Assembly: GCA_023014335.1 (NCBI GenBank)
Contig: JAECYW010000008.1
Span: 1,178,001 to 1,242,000, forward strand
Direction: 5' to 3'
Source of the DNA: Galerina marginata
Taxonomy: Eukaryota; Basidiomycota; Agaricomycetes; Agaricales; Galerinaceae
DNA length: 64,000 nt
Shown: positions 1 through 9,480 of the stretch, piece by piece
How the letters are laid out: every line of letters begins with the position of its first letter
Numbering within the stretch: position 1 is the first letter of the stretch
Notes under the pieces: generated by a model
Databases searched by the model: none
What the model was told of the DNA's origin: nothing
Seen by the model: the letters and a program-made list of their open reading frames with translations, nothing else
Made by a program: the position numbers and the translations under genes

Positions 1-779
1 GAGGACTCAGGAGGCCCGGGCAGAGGCGCCAGGTACGTTACCGCCCCCCATTACAAGACAGCTAATGACTTACTCACCCTTTCGTTTTCCGTGCAGGCAT
101 TGCTCGTTACCCCCTGCCGCTTTCTGTGGCCCCTGCGATGGTCTCTGAAGATTCAAATCGTGACGATGGCACCTGCTAGCGTGGTTACTTTCGATTCTCT
201 CTATTTTCTCGACAATACAAGCACCATGGAGCTGACACATTCCTGGTGGTGCGCGATGTGCGAAAACATTGCCCAGCCTTTGTGGCAGCGGTGATGCATG
301 ATGGCTCGACATTGTTGAGGTTGCAACAAACCATCAACTGTCGTCTTAACTGTCGTCTTCTTTGGAGCAGGTGCTATGTTAACCGCCCGTCGTGATTAGT
401 TGGTGCAGTACATAAACCCTCGCAGATGGTCTCCCACACGTCAATCGACGTCTTGGGTGCATCGGCGAGGCCGCCTTATTTGCCAACCTCTGCTTATACC
501 ACTGCAACCGTGCTGGTAATTATGGATGTTTGAGCGATTTCTGCCGTTGTTGGGGTGGTTTTCACTCTGGGGCGATGGGGGTGTTATTGACCGGTCTGGA
601 ATGAACACTCGGACAGAATTCTCTGGGAGCAACAGTGATCCAAACTCTGACACTGACTAGAATATATTCTCAGATCAATGTTCACGACCCAAACAACATG
701 TACTCGAGTATGCAGTTCTTTTGTCCCTATAACGTGCAAACTATGAAGCGGTCAATGCAACAAAAGTTTTGACCGTGAA
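1..779. other. Left flank without a supported gene
   Basis: No frame longer than about 80 codons carries a recognisable domain here, and I see no convincing splice pairs. If the WD40 block to the right was once the C-terminal part of a NACHT-type receptor, its nucleotide-binding half is not in this stretch. Confidence 0.5.
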
Positions 780-985
780 ACAACTCAGGAAATAATGAGT
801 GAAAGTGGCACTCACTTCTGGCGGGACAAGTGAATTAGACACTCATTTTTTTTCGGATCAGGATTGAGTGTCCGAGACACTCATTTTCGGAGGTTTTAGA
901 TGAGTGTCGGTGACACTCATTTTGTCGGCACTCAAGATGAGTGTCGAAACACTACTTTGACATGACATGAGTGTCAAGTACACTG
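780..985. repeat. Cluster of GAGTGTC/GACACTC inverted repeats
   Basis: The heptamer GAGTGTC and its complement recur about every 35 bp. Two perfect hairpins are visible: 865-883 (8 bp arms around CGA) and 900-920 (9 bp arms around GGT). Looser copies lie near 797-813, 834-845, 926-945 and 968-985. The cluster stops about 25 bp before the WD40-coding sequence begins. This resembles subterminal repeats of a DNA element or a protein-binding array, but no element boundary can be fixed. Confidence 0.6.
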
Positions 986-1010
986 ATTCTAAGTGCTTTT
1001 ACTACCCACA

Positions 1011-1631
1011 GTGATGACAATTCAGTTCGGATGTGGGATGCCTCAACAGGTGACCAGAAGCATGTGCTGAATGGCCACACACATGTAGTCAACTCAGTTG
1101 CATTTTCAAGTGATGGCAGCTGCATTGTCTCAGGCTCTTGTGACAAATCAGTTCGGGTGTGGGATGCCTCAACAGGTGACCAGAAGCATGTGCTGAATGG
1201 CCACACAGATTCAGTCAGCTCAGTTGCATTTTCAAGTGATGGTAGCCGCATTGTCTCAGGCTCTCATGACAATTCAGTTCGGGTGTGGGATGCCTCAACA
1301 GGTGACCAGAAGCATGTACTGAATGGCCACACAGATTGGGTCAACTCAGTTGCATTTTCAAGTGATGGCAGCCACATCGTCTCTGGCTCTGATGACAAAT
1401 CAGTTCAGGTGTGGGATGCCTCAACAGGTGACCAGAAGCATGTGCTGAATGGCCACACACATGTAGTCAACTCAGTTGCATTTTCAAGTGATGACAGCTG
1501 CATTGTCTCTGGCTCTCACGACAATTCAGTTCGGGTGTGGGATGCCTTAACAGGTGACCAGAAGCATGTGCTGAATGGCCACACAAATTGGGTCACCTCA
1601 GTTGCATTTTCAAGTGATGGCAGCTGCATTA
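1011..1631 (+). pseudogene. WD40-repeat array, block 1 (fungal NLR-type sensor fragment)
   Basis: Five consecutive 42-residue WD40 units, each encoded by 126 bp, are almost identical. Each has the order GHT, SVAFSSDGS, IVSGS, SVRVWDASTGD. Such near-identical repeats with variation at a few positions are known from the C-terminal recognition domains of fungal NACHT-WD40 (HET-E/HNWD-like) receptors. The coding sequence is cut on the left after a possible splice acceptor (CCACAG at about 1005-1010) and on the right inside a repeat, after codons for GSCI, where unrelated DNA begins and a stop follows within a few codons. It is a broken gene fragment. Block 2 at 11014 looks like the other side of the same array. 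Confidence 0.75.
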
Positions 1632-1740
1632 CGAGTCCCCTTTAGGGAGTCGTTTTTGTAAACCCAGGATTCGTTGCGCAATTATACCGTGGAAATTCCG
1701 GTCGTATATATGGAATTTTTATATTGCAAGCCCCTATAAA
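1632..1740. other. Left arm of an outer insertion in the WD40 array
   Basis: This DNA lies between the broken WD40 codon and the LTR element. It starts with an imperfect hairpin (ACGAGTCCC, then GGGAGTCGT). The LTR element inserted into it, so it is older than the retrotransposon. Its continuation is at 9481-11013. No coding potential is seen. Confidence 0.5.
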
Positions 1741-1745
1741 CCCTG
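1741..1745. repeat. Target-site duplication, left copy (CCCTG)
   Basis: CCCTG directly precedes the TGTAACG end of the left LTR and recurs at 9476-9480 directly after the right LTR. Five bp is the usual duplication size for LTR retrotransposon integrases. Confidence 0.9.
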
Positions 1746-2207
1746 TGTAACGAACCTCTAGTAAGGTACGTCACTATGTGGGGAGTTAACGCCTAAGACG
1801 ATCTGGCGGGCTTTGGTGAGTAGACCTAGGAGTAATCCTTCAGTCTGAGAGCGAACAGAGAAGCTGAGATCGATCGCAGATATATGCTTTGATGAAGTTA
1901 GATCTCTTAGATCTAAGTCTTGGAAAACGCTAAGAACTCTATATTCAAACCTTACACCTGATGCGTGCGCCTCTGCTCCCAGGTAGTACTAGGTTGACAG
2001 GGGCTAGCAAGCAACTTAGGCTTATCGGATATGAATGTAAGAAGATAAATTCAGTAATGTGACAAGTAACACTATATCTACTCTGAGAGTCACATAGGGT
2101 GACTCTTAAGTAATAAAGGATACTTTACAGTCCATAGATGAAGTAGATGGAAAGGAAATTCAGTAGACAGCAGGAGGGACTGCTAGGGACTGGAAGCATG
2201 TGTTACA
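1746..2207 (-). repeat. LTR, 3' copy in element orientation
   Basis: This 462 bp repeat has TGTAAC/GTTACA inverted termini. Line-by-line comparison with 9014-9475 showed no difference. Confidence 0.93.
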
Positions 2208-2222
2208 GAGCCCCCCCACTTT
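2208..2222 (-). other. Polypurine tract
   Basis: On the minus strand this reads AAAGTGGGGGGGCTC and abuts the 3' LTR. That is the expected place and composition for the plus-strand primer of reverse transcription. It fixes the element's orientation. Confidence 0.75.
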
Positions 2223-2718
2223 CTATCTGCTGAATGGAACAAAAAAGTCCAGAATAAGGAGGTGTTGGGGTTGGAAGGTGGGCAAAATATAGAGGATGAA
2301 ATCAATGTAGGAGTGGGTTTTCAAAATAAGAAAAAGAAAGGAGTAAGAAAAGAAAATAGATTTGTGCTAAGAGCCCATAATTAAAGACAAGAATTGAACT
2401 CCAATGAAGTGGCAAGGGTCAGAAAAAGGAGTGAACTAAAGCCCTTGAAGTCCTAAGAAAAAAAATTGGTAGTCATATATAAAGGTGGCCAGACCCATAG
2501 ACAACAAAGGTGATCTGACAGCAGGCTTTGATCAGCCTACTATACCTATAGCCCTCCCAAAAAATTAATCCCCATATAGCCCCCCCAACCTCAAGAGATG
2601 TATGGCAGAAGCTTGAGGTTGCTGGCACAGACATAGAACCATTGGCAGTTCATTGGAGGGGAAGAGGTAGTTCAGAAAGGATAGAATGGTTGGCAAGAAA
2701 GAGGATAGGAAGAGATAG

Positions 2719-3501
2719 TCAAAATGGAGGAAGCATATTGCGTGGAGGAAGCCTAAGTGCATGGGAGTGAAAAGCCAAAATTATCGAAATCCCAATTTGC
2801 GAAGCAATGACAGCTCGGATGGCGACGTTCCGGATATCCACGGAAAGCTGTGAACTGACACTTTCCAACGCGTCCAAAATTGACGTGGAAGGTGAAGGCG
2901 ATGATGCGCAGCAATTGAATTCGTGAAAAACAGGCATTTTGATCAAAAAGCCTTTCTCTGGCGTGAATAGACGGTGAGGCACTACATTTGAAGAGTCACC
3001 AGAATCGTGCATGTAATGCCTTTGAAGCATGCAGAAGATCTGGACAAAAATTGAAGCCGTTGGTTTGCTGCAGGGTAATTCGTAAAAATGGGGGTCTGAA
3101 CTCGAAAATGTGGCTGCTAGGGAAACCGCAAGGTGAATTGTTGTGTATGCGATATCGGCTGAATCGCACGATTGACTGCTTTCGAATGAATCCAGAATCG
3201 TCGTGATAGACGAAGGTGACGAGGTGTGGTGATATGAATCGTAAAAATGAGCTGTTTTGATAAAAATGCTTATCTCCGGCGTGAATACTTGACGAGGTGT
3301 CACGTTGAAGATATCGGCTGGATTGGGTGATTGACCACTTTCGAATGAGCTCAGAATCGTAGAAAGCGAGTAAAATGACGATGAGATAATTGAAAAATTG
3401 TCGAAAACCTGAAAATGACCACCAGTTGGACCATAACCCAGCATTGAAGAGCCAACTAAAACCTCTCCAGAGTCCTTTTGGAAGGTAAAGTGCATTCTCA
3501 A
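2719..3501 (-). other. Second repeat-bearing frame at the 3' end of the retroelement
   Basis: A 260-codon open frame overlaps the tail of the giant ORF in another frame. It contains about three diverged units of some 70 residues with shared elements (VTPRQVFTPE / VPHRLFTPEK; ILDSFES / ILDALES; ADIFNV / VDIRNV). Repetition at the protein level suggests that this, not the overlapping end of the giant ORF, was the coding frame here. A frameshift, an intron or a second protein could explain it. No known family is recognised. Confidence 0.45.
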
Positions 3502-6500
3502 TAGGCCTTCCAGGTGCTGAAACAGGAGGGCTAGCAGAAGGCTTGGACTTCAAGCTACTAGTGTTGATTGTACATATTCTACTCCTGTTTGCCATCCAGA
3601 TGTCGTATCGCCATAAACCAAATATCGCCGGAAAGCTCTGAATCAGGTCTTTCCAATGCACCCAAAATCGTTGCCAAATTCGGATTCGATCGTCTGCGAT
3701 AAGGCGTACAACATGAAGGACTAGGTTGACTATAGCGACAGGAGCAAGCCGCGCAAATCGACGAATGAGGGCTTGCTGGAAAGAGGACCTTAATAGCTTT
3801 CTATCGGTGTCAAGGATGTCGAGGATGACGCCCGCGTTGGCGAGATATCGACTGATTAGTCCAAATTGCGAGATTGATGAAACCGACGACAGCGCTGCAA
3901 GCAAGAGATGCCTCGCAATGCGCCAGGCGTCATCAGAAAGGCCTCGTTGAAGCCTATCAAACAAGCCTGTGATGATACCGGCAAACCACATAGGTGCAAA
4001 GAAATAAGAAGACGTTTCTGAAAGATGTTGACCAATTTCTGAGAGATGGAGTGATCCAATGATGATGGTTGGGCGCTCCAGACGTTCGTGTTGACGAGAG
4101 CTTCCTGATGCAAAAGGAATTGTGGATGTTGAGTCCACGACTAGCGTCGGAGGTCCCTGCAGACGGTTATCCGCAACAGCAGGTGACCTAGCTGCACTCA
4201 ACATTCCTGTTACCAGGATGAGAGTAACAGCGATCAAGGGCGTGGTGTCTTGTACGCCACGATCCCGAGAGCCGTCGTTGACTGCGAAGGAGGTTGCTAG
4301 ATATGGAGAAGAGCAAACAAGGATTTCGCTCTTGGGTTGAGCTGAAAATGTGCGTACCATTTTGAATTTGTTGAATACATCTTCTTTATCTATTACCCTA
4401 GCTTCTCTCCTCTGTTCATCCTCCACGGCTAGATTTCTGCGAACTGGTGTCGCCGAATCCATGCATCCAATTCCCCCCCGAGCGTCCACTGTGTCATCAT
4501 TGACTTTCCCGAGCACATTGAATTGAGATTGACAGAATAAGGCATGGCGGGGCTGCGATACAACTACAGAGTTAGAGGAATTGAGAAGATGAAGACGAGG
4601 CCCGGATGGGCTGCGGAATCGAGGTTCGAAAGATCGACTTGGGTGGAGCCATGCCATGGAAGTTGAAGGCCCCTTTGCTTCCATTTGCGGAACTGAAAGC
4701 GGAGAAGCTTCTATACGACGATCCCAACAAGCGAGTACGACCTCGAAGTCCTGGTGTTGCAGTGTTTCTGTAAGTGAGCTTAGCTCGTCAAGGTCGGTGA
4801 GTACCGGCATGTTCAATCTAATGGACGTTGAAGCTGTTTGTCCGAGAGGTAAAGGAGACGGTGTCGATGACGAGCTGCAGGAACACAGCTCGATGATGCC
4901 AACCAACAGTCCTGGGGTCAGAGGTCTCCGCGGGCAGTTATCCATGCCAGCAGGTGACCCAGCCGTGCTCAATATTCCTGTTACCAGGAAGAAAACAACG
5001 GCGATCGAGGGCGTGGAGTCTTGAACACCCCGATCCTGACGGGATCTGTTGCTGACTCCGAAGGAGGTTGCTAGGCCTGGAGAAAAGCGAGCGAGGATGT
5101 TGTGAAGTCGAACTAAATCCATACGTACCATTCCAGATTCATCTTCTTCATATATTACCCTAGCTTTTTTCCTCTGGCCATCTTCCACAGCTAGCTTTCT
5201 GCAAACCGGCATCGCTAGAGCTGCACATGACATCGTCGAAGGCGAGGAAGAACTCGTGTTTTGATCCCAACAAACAAGGGCAGCGTCGACGATCCTTGGT
5301 AGTTCCAGCTGTATATCGTGGTTGGATTCATTGACAGCATCGGGCTCAATGAGTAGCATGTCGGAGAGCGAGGTTGTGATGCTGGAAAGTTTGGACAGGC
5401 AAGAATGGAAGCTTAACGACCTTCGAGACCTGCTCGAAGGCGTGCCGGTTGCTGCAAGAGGACTACCAAACGAGATTGACAAACATACGATGGAGTCCCG
5501 ATTTACTAAATTCAACCCTTTGTCACTTTTAATAACATTCTGTGCCTGATCTCCTCGCGGTTTGCCTAATCCTTCCCTTTCAACTTCTACCTTTCGGATC
5601 GATTCCAAGTCCTGACGATGCTCCGCGGTGATGAACGACAACAAGTTGTGGTCGGATATAATGCGAGGAGATGCTGACTCGTGTCCTCCTTTGTCCCACT
5701 CCTTGGCCTTCCGAGGATCGCGCATTGGCTTAATTTTCTTCTCAACCTCCTCTACAGTCCTTGGTTCATCCTCCATGGCCCGGTTTCTGCGAACTGGATT
5801 CGCTGGAGCCTCACACGAGTCCGACGTTGTCGCAGGCGATGGCAGACACGCGGGGACGTTCTCGTCTGGGTCCGTGCACCTACTCGTCCTCCCAACGTCC
5901 GCTGTGTCGGAAATTTGTTTGTCGATGTCGGATCTGTTGGTTGTAACATGGACGAACGATCCCAAGAGTGGGTGAGGGTTGGAGAAGCCGCAGAACCGCC
6001 GATGCGAAACTCGGTTATCATCGAATTTCCTGAGTACGTCGAGTTGACGTGGATTGTGATCTTGAGAGTCCGTTGACTTTAGGGGACTTGAAGGTAGGAG
6101 AGGTACAACCGGTGATGAGGAGGATTGATCCCGGAACTGCGGTTGTATTGAGGTGCTGTATGGGATGAGCGTTGGCTGTTGGAATGATGCGGAAACTGGC
6201 AGCCAGTTTGCTGTCCAAACATCTCCCTGCTGGGCATTGTATCGCTCCCGATTCTCCGTGCCGTTTGAGTCCAAATGCTCGATGGGAAAGGGGGGTGGAC
6301 CGAGGTACTTCGAATTCGAATCGATGGCGTTTGCGGCGCGAACAACGATGCAAAATGCGAGTAGGTTAGTGGGCCTGGATCGCTCGCATTCCTTCATCCT
6401 GCGCTGCTTGGCAATGCACTCGAGCCTGTCGACCTTCCTTTCCCATCCCTGGGTGGTTGCACCCGTATTCTGCTTGGTGGTGCTCGAGTCTGGTTGGGTC

Positions 6501-8935
6501 AGAGGCGGAGTCTGCCTCCATTCCCCCCCAGCTTCCGAACTTCCCGTCGGCCTCGGGGCGTCGACCAATACACGTGCAGTAGAAACAACTGCGGTCGACG
6601 ACAGGACGGAGGCGATAGCAGGTAGGTGGGGTGCCGTGGGCTCCGCTTTCTGTGCCTGGTTCGGGCAGACAGCGGCGAAGGCGAGGGCGGCAGACCACGC
6701 GGGAGTGGATTTTCCTGGGGCAGCTGCAGGCGCAGCTGCAGTGGGCGTTGACGCCGCGGGGGTGAGTGCTGGTGGAATGATAGGAAGATCGTCGCCGTCT
6801 TCGCTGCTTGTGCGTGTTCCTGTTTGTGGACTTTGCTCATCAAGTTTGGATCCGTTCGCAGAAGGGGTCCGTTGGCGGGTACCAAGGATATGGCCGTGGT
6901 CAGAGACCGATATTGGGCGTGTGCGTAAGGAGGATGAAAGGCCTGGCGGTGGTGGTCCGAGTGGTGTCAGAGGTTTCCGCAGGTGGTTACCCACAACAGC
7001 GGTCGGCCTAGCAGCGTTCGACATGCCTGTTACCAGGACAGGAACAGCAGCGATCAAAGGGCAGCTATGCACCTCATGATCCTGACTACGACTCAGGTGG
7101 AAGTGTTGGGCGACTGCCAAACGTGAGAGAGGATGGACTTGCTGATTCTGACCTGCAGGTAGCCAACGGCAGACAGGGTACGGTTCGATAGTGGTAGGCA
7201 GAGTACGTACATGTCGTAGTTTTCCCAAATCTAGATACTTCAGCTCTTCCATTTCCTGTCCACCTCGCCGAACATCTTGCATCCTAGTCGCATCTTCGTG
7301 TATCTTAACATGCGCTTTCGAGTGTGCTGTCGTCGAGTCTGTAGGTTGAGAGTGCGCGGTATGTTGAAAGGATGATGGCAGCGGAGGGGAGGACGATGAT
7401 CGTGCAGCCGCCGTGTTGAAAATAGTGCCTGCTCCGGCTGCAGGGAAAGGCGGAAGGTTAGAATCAAGTGTCGGGCACGAGCAGTCGAGTCCGGACTGCC
7501 TCCATTCCCCCCCAGCTTCCGAATTTCCCGTCCTATTCGAGTTTCGGCGATGTTCGTGATCAATGACTTTCGAAGGCGATTTTCGAGATACCGCCACTGA
7601 CGTCGAAGGTTCGAGATGTTCAATTGAGGAGAGCGAGGTTGACGAAGGAGGGCGAAGAGAGCTCGATGGCAATGTCAGAGGCTCCCGTGAGTGGTTATCC
7701 ACGTCAGCGGTTGGCCTAGCCGTACTCTGCGTGCCTGTTACCAGGACGGGAGCTCCGGCAAATATAGGACAATTTGCACTACGATCCTGATAAAAACCGT
7801 GGCTACCTGTTAGAGAGGTGTCCTGAGGTGACGGAGGGCTTCGAAATTGAGGTTGGACCGGCGAAGCAAGCGTGGGCTTGGAATATTCCAACTTCAAGGG
7901 AAGGGGACTTGATCGGGAGACCGTAGCCGCGAATGATGAAGTTGGAGATCTTTGAAGAGGCGTAGTTGCCTTAGGAGACCTAGCTTGAGCATGCTGATCC
8001 CGGTTCAGATTTGTGGTGACGCCAGACTCAGTGCTTGGCTCTGTAGAAGCAAGGCTGGCAGAAAAGGAGGCGGATGTGATAGCGGAACAGGTACTCACTC
8101 CGTGGAGATCTGGCTCTCCGTCATTCCAGTCACTTGCCTTCCGAGGTTTGCCACTTGGCGGTTTATCCTCCCCAATCTCTTCCGTAGTCTTCTGTACATC
8201 CTCCACCTGCGAGTTTCTATGAGCTGGGATTGAAGAGGGCATCCGAGTTGCAGTTGATGGATCAGATGTGCTCGAGCGACCCCAATCTTGAGCACCGCGA
8301 TACGAAAGCGATTTAGAGGTTCGGGTCCGCGTCGTTTTCGTCGCATCGGAGGTGAATTGAGAGGCTGGGCTCGTTTCTGGATCGCCGGAACATTGAGATA
8401 TTCGGTCTTGAATTACTGGGAGCAAACATCGTGTTTGGAGGAGGTGGCCGTCTCGAGAGCGCAAGTGCGGAGGTGACAGTGTCGATGTTGACGATGCATC
8501 GCGGTCAGGGCAACCGTGAGAAGCTGTCGATGTCACGGAACGAGGACTGATGTCATTGATCAGTTGTTTGACCACAGTTCGGAATCGGTCCAGAACAACA
8601 TCCCAGGCGTAGAGTAGTTGCTTGGCTGATTGAGCACGTTGTAGCACTTGGAAAAACATGTCCTGGTGATCAATAATCCAAAATGGCTTCCTGCCAAAAA
8701 TTCGAGCAACCAGCTGATTGAGTTGCTGAACTTTGAGGGTGATGAATTGAATTTGATCCATGAATTCCGGGTGGATTGAAAGAAGACCGTCCTTGATAGG
8801 CACAACATCAGTGTCCATCTTGAGTGAATGAGCCCCAAGGTGATGTGCTGCTTGTGCCAGAGTATATGAACGATCTTGGATGATCAAAGAAATGTGTTCA
8901 AAGAAAAACTTAGCTATATCATCAAGAGAACCCAT
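2996..8935 (-). CDS. Giant polymodular ORF of the LTR element, function unknown
   Basis: The frame is open without a stop for about 1979 codons from ATG at 8935. It remains open 26 codons further upstream to the LTR edge, so the start could differ. The N-terminal ~130 residues look folded (hydrophobic heptads, e.g. FFFEHISLIIQ). The centre is Ser/Pro/Thr-rich and built from diverged modules. One marker, roughly P-x-IA-(V/A)3-LVTG-x3-AR-x6-N-x4-PLT, occurs four times (DNA core CCTGTTACCAGG at 4206, 4977, 7026, 7735). A second marker, roughly PVRRN-x-AVEDEQRR-(E/K)-ARVI, recurs near 4400, 5170, 5770 and 8200. The C-terminal part is hydrophobic. No gag zinc knuckle, protease, RT or integrase motif was found. 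It could be a degenerate or captured structural protein. I cannot name a family. Confidence 0.6.
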   Translation of the reverse strand: MGSLDDIAKFFFEHISLIIQDRSYTLAQAAHHLGAHSLKMDTDVVPIKDGLLSIHPEFMDQIQFITLKVQQLNQLVARIFGRKPFWIIDHQDMFFQVLQRAQSAKQLLYAWDVVLDRFRTVVKQLINDISPRSVTSTASHGCPDRDASSTSTLSPPHLRSRDGHLLQTRCLLPVIQDRISQCSGDPETSPASQFTSDATKTTRTRTSKSLSYRGAQDWGRSSTSDPSTATRMPSSIPAHRNSQVEDVQKTTEEIGEDKPPSGKPRKASDWNDGEPDLHGVSTCSAITSASFSASLASTEPSTESGVTTNLNRDQHAQARSPKATTPLQRSPTSSFAATVSRSSPLPLKLEYSKPTLASPVQPQFRSPPSPQDTSLTGSHGFYQDRSANCPIFAGAPVLVTGTQSTARPTADVDNHSREPLTLPSSSLRPPSSTSLSSIEHLEPSTSVAVSRKSPSKVIDHEHRRNSNRTGNSEAGGEWRQSGLDCSCPTLDSNLPPFPAAGAGTIFNTAAARSSSSPPLPSSFQHTAHSQPTDSTTAHSKAHVKIHEDATRMQDVRRGGQEMEELKYLDLGKLRHVRTLPTTIEPYPVCRWLPAGQNQQVHPLSRLAVAQHFHLSRSQDHEVHSCPLIAAVPVLVTGMSNAARPTAVVGNHLRKPLTPLGPPPPGLSSSLRTRPISVSDHGHILGTRQRTPSANGSKLDEQSPQTGTRTSSEDGDDLPIIPPALTPAASTPTAAAPAAAPGKSTPAWSAALAFAAVCPNQAQKAEPTAPHLPAIASVLSSTAVVSTARVLVDAPRPTGSSEAGGEWRQTPPLTQPDSSTTKQNTGATTQGWERKVDRLECIAKQRRMKECERSRPTNLLAFCIVVRAANAIDSNSKYLGPPPFPIEHLDSNGTENRERYNAQQGDVWTANWLPVSASFQQPTLIPYSTSIQPQFRDQSSSSPVVPLLPSSPLKSTDSQDHNPRQLDVLRKFDDNRVSHRRFCGFSNPHPLLGSFVHVTTNRSDIDKQISDTADVGRTSRCTDPDENVPACLPSPATTSDSCEAPANPVRRNRAMEDEPRTVEEVEKKIKPMRDPRKAKEWDKGGHESASPRIISDHNLLSFITAEHRQDLESIRKVEVEREGLGKPRGDQAQNVIKSDKGLNLVNRDSIVCLSISFGSPLAATGTPSSRSRRSLSFHSCLSKLSSITTSLSDMLLIEPDAVNESNHDIQLELPRIVDAALVCWDQNTSSSSPSTMSCAALAMPVCRKLAVEDGQRKKARVIYEEDESGMVRMDLVRLHNILARFSPGLATSFGVSNRSRQDRGVQDSTPSIAVVFFLVTGILSTAGSPAGMDNCPRRPLTPGLLVGIIELCSCSSSSTPSPLPLGQTASTSIRLNMPVLTDLDELSSLTETLQHQDFEVVLACWDRRIEASPLSVPQMEAKGPSTSMAWLHPSRSFEPRFRSPSGPRLHLLNSSNSVVVSQPRHALFCQSQFNVLGKVNDDTVDARGGIGCMDSATPVRRNLAVEDEQRREARVIDKEDVFNKFKMVRTFSAQPKSEILVCSSPYLATSFAVNDGSRDRGVQDTTPLIAVTLILVTGMLSAARSPAVADNRLQGPPTLVVDSTSTIPFASGSSRQHERLERPTIIIGSLHLSEIGQHLSETSSYFFAPMWFAGIITGLFDRLQRGLSDDAWRIARHLLLAALSSVSSISQFGLISRYLANAGVILDILDTDRKLLRSSFQQALIRRFARLAPVAIVNLVLHVVRLIADDRIRIWQRFWVHWKDLIQSFPAIFGLWRYDIWMANRSRICTINTSSLKSKPSASPPVSAPGRPIENALYLPKGLWRGFSWLFNAGLWSNWWSFSGFRQFFNYLIVILLAFYDSELIRKWSITQSSRYLQRDTSSSIHAGDKHFYQNSSFLRFISPHLVTFVYHDDSGFIRKQSIVRFSRYRIHNNSPCGFPSSHIFEFRPPFLRITLQQTNGFNFCPDLLHASKALHARFW

Positions 8936-8995
8936 GATGAATTTAGAGGTGAATCTTGAAGAGAGAAGAGCTGATGCCGGCCAGGTAGAGGCGGC

Positions 8996-9013
8996 TCCCA
9001 CAGTGTCCACCAA
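8996..9013 (-). other. Putative tRNA primer-binding site
   Basis: Directly downstream of the 5' LTR (element orientation) the minus strand reads TTGGTGGACACTGTGGGA. A TGG at or one base from the LTR edge pairs with a tRNA CCA end. The particular tRNA cannot be assigned by eye. Confidence 0.55.
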
Positions 9014-9475
9014 TGTAACGAACCTCTAGTAAGGTACGTCACTATGTGGGGAGTTAACGCCTAAGACGATCTGGCGGGCTTTGGTGAGTAGACCTAGGAG
9101 TAATCCTTCAGTCTGAGAGCGAACAGAGAAGCTGAGATCGATCGCAGATATATGCTTTGATGAAGTTAGATCTCTTAGATCTAAGTCTTGGAAAACGCTA
9201 AGAACTCTATATTCAAACCTTACACCTGATGCGTGCGCCTCTGCTCCCAGGTAGTACTAGGTTGACAGGGGCTAGCAAGCAACTTAGGCTTATCGGATAT
9301 GAATGTAAGAAGATAAATTCAGTAATGTGACAAGTAACACTATATCTACTCTGAGAGTCACATAGGGTGACTCTTAAGTAATAAAGGATACTTTACAGTC
9401 CATAGATGAAGTAGATGGAAAGGAAATTCAGTAGACAGCAGGAGGGACTGCTAGGGACTGGAAGCATGTGTTACA
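9014..9475 (-). repeat. LTR, 5' copy in element orientation
   Basis: This is the second 462 bp LTR, apparently identical to 1746-2207. Transcription of the element would start in it and run toward lower coordinates. Confidence 0.93.
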
Positions 9476-9480
9476 CCCTG
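9476..9480. repeat. Target-site duplication, right copy (CCCTG)
   Basis: This matches 1741-1745 and directly follows the TTACA end of the LTR. Confidence 0.9.

Larger units (their letters stand above)
1746..9475 (-). mobile_element. Non-autonomous LTR retrotransposon with a giant repeat-built ORF
   Basis: The element is 7730 bp long. It is bounded by two 462 bp direct repeats that read as identical, each starting TGTAAC and ending GTTACA, and is flanked by CCCTG duplications. The polypurine tract at 2208-2222 and the primer-site-like TTGGTGG at 9013 orient it on the minus strand. The interior encodes a long frame (2996-8935) but none of the motifs expected of a retroelement polyprotein: I found no DTG/DSG protease site, no YxDD reverse-transcriptase box and no HHCC integrase finger. 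It therefore resembles a large retrotransposon derivative mobilised in trans. Identical LTRs imply recent insertion. It sits inside older DNA that itself interrupts a WD40 array. Confidence 0.9.

Noticed and set aside
2996..9013. Autonomous Gypsy or Copia retrotransposon
   Set aside because: Orientation, LTRs, polypurine tract and primer site fit, but no protease, reverse transcriptase, RNase H or integrase motif was found in any frame of the interior.
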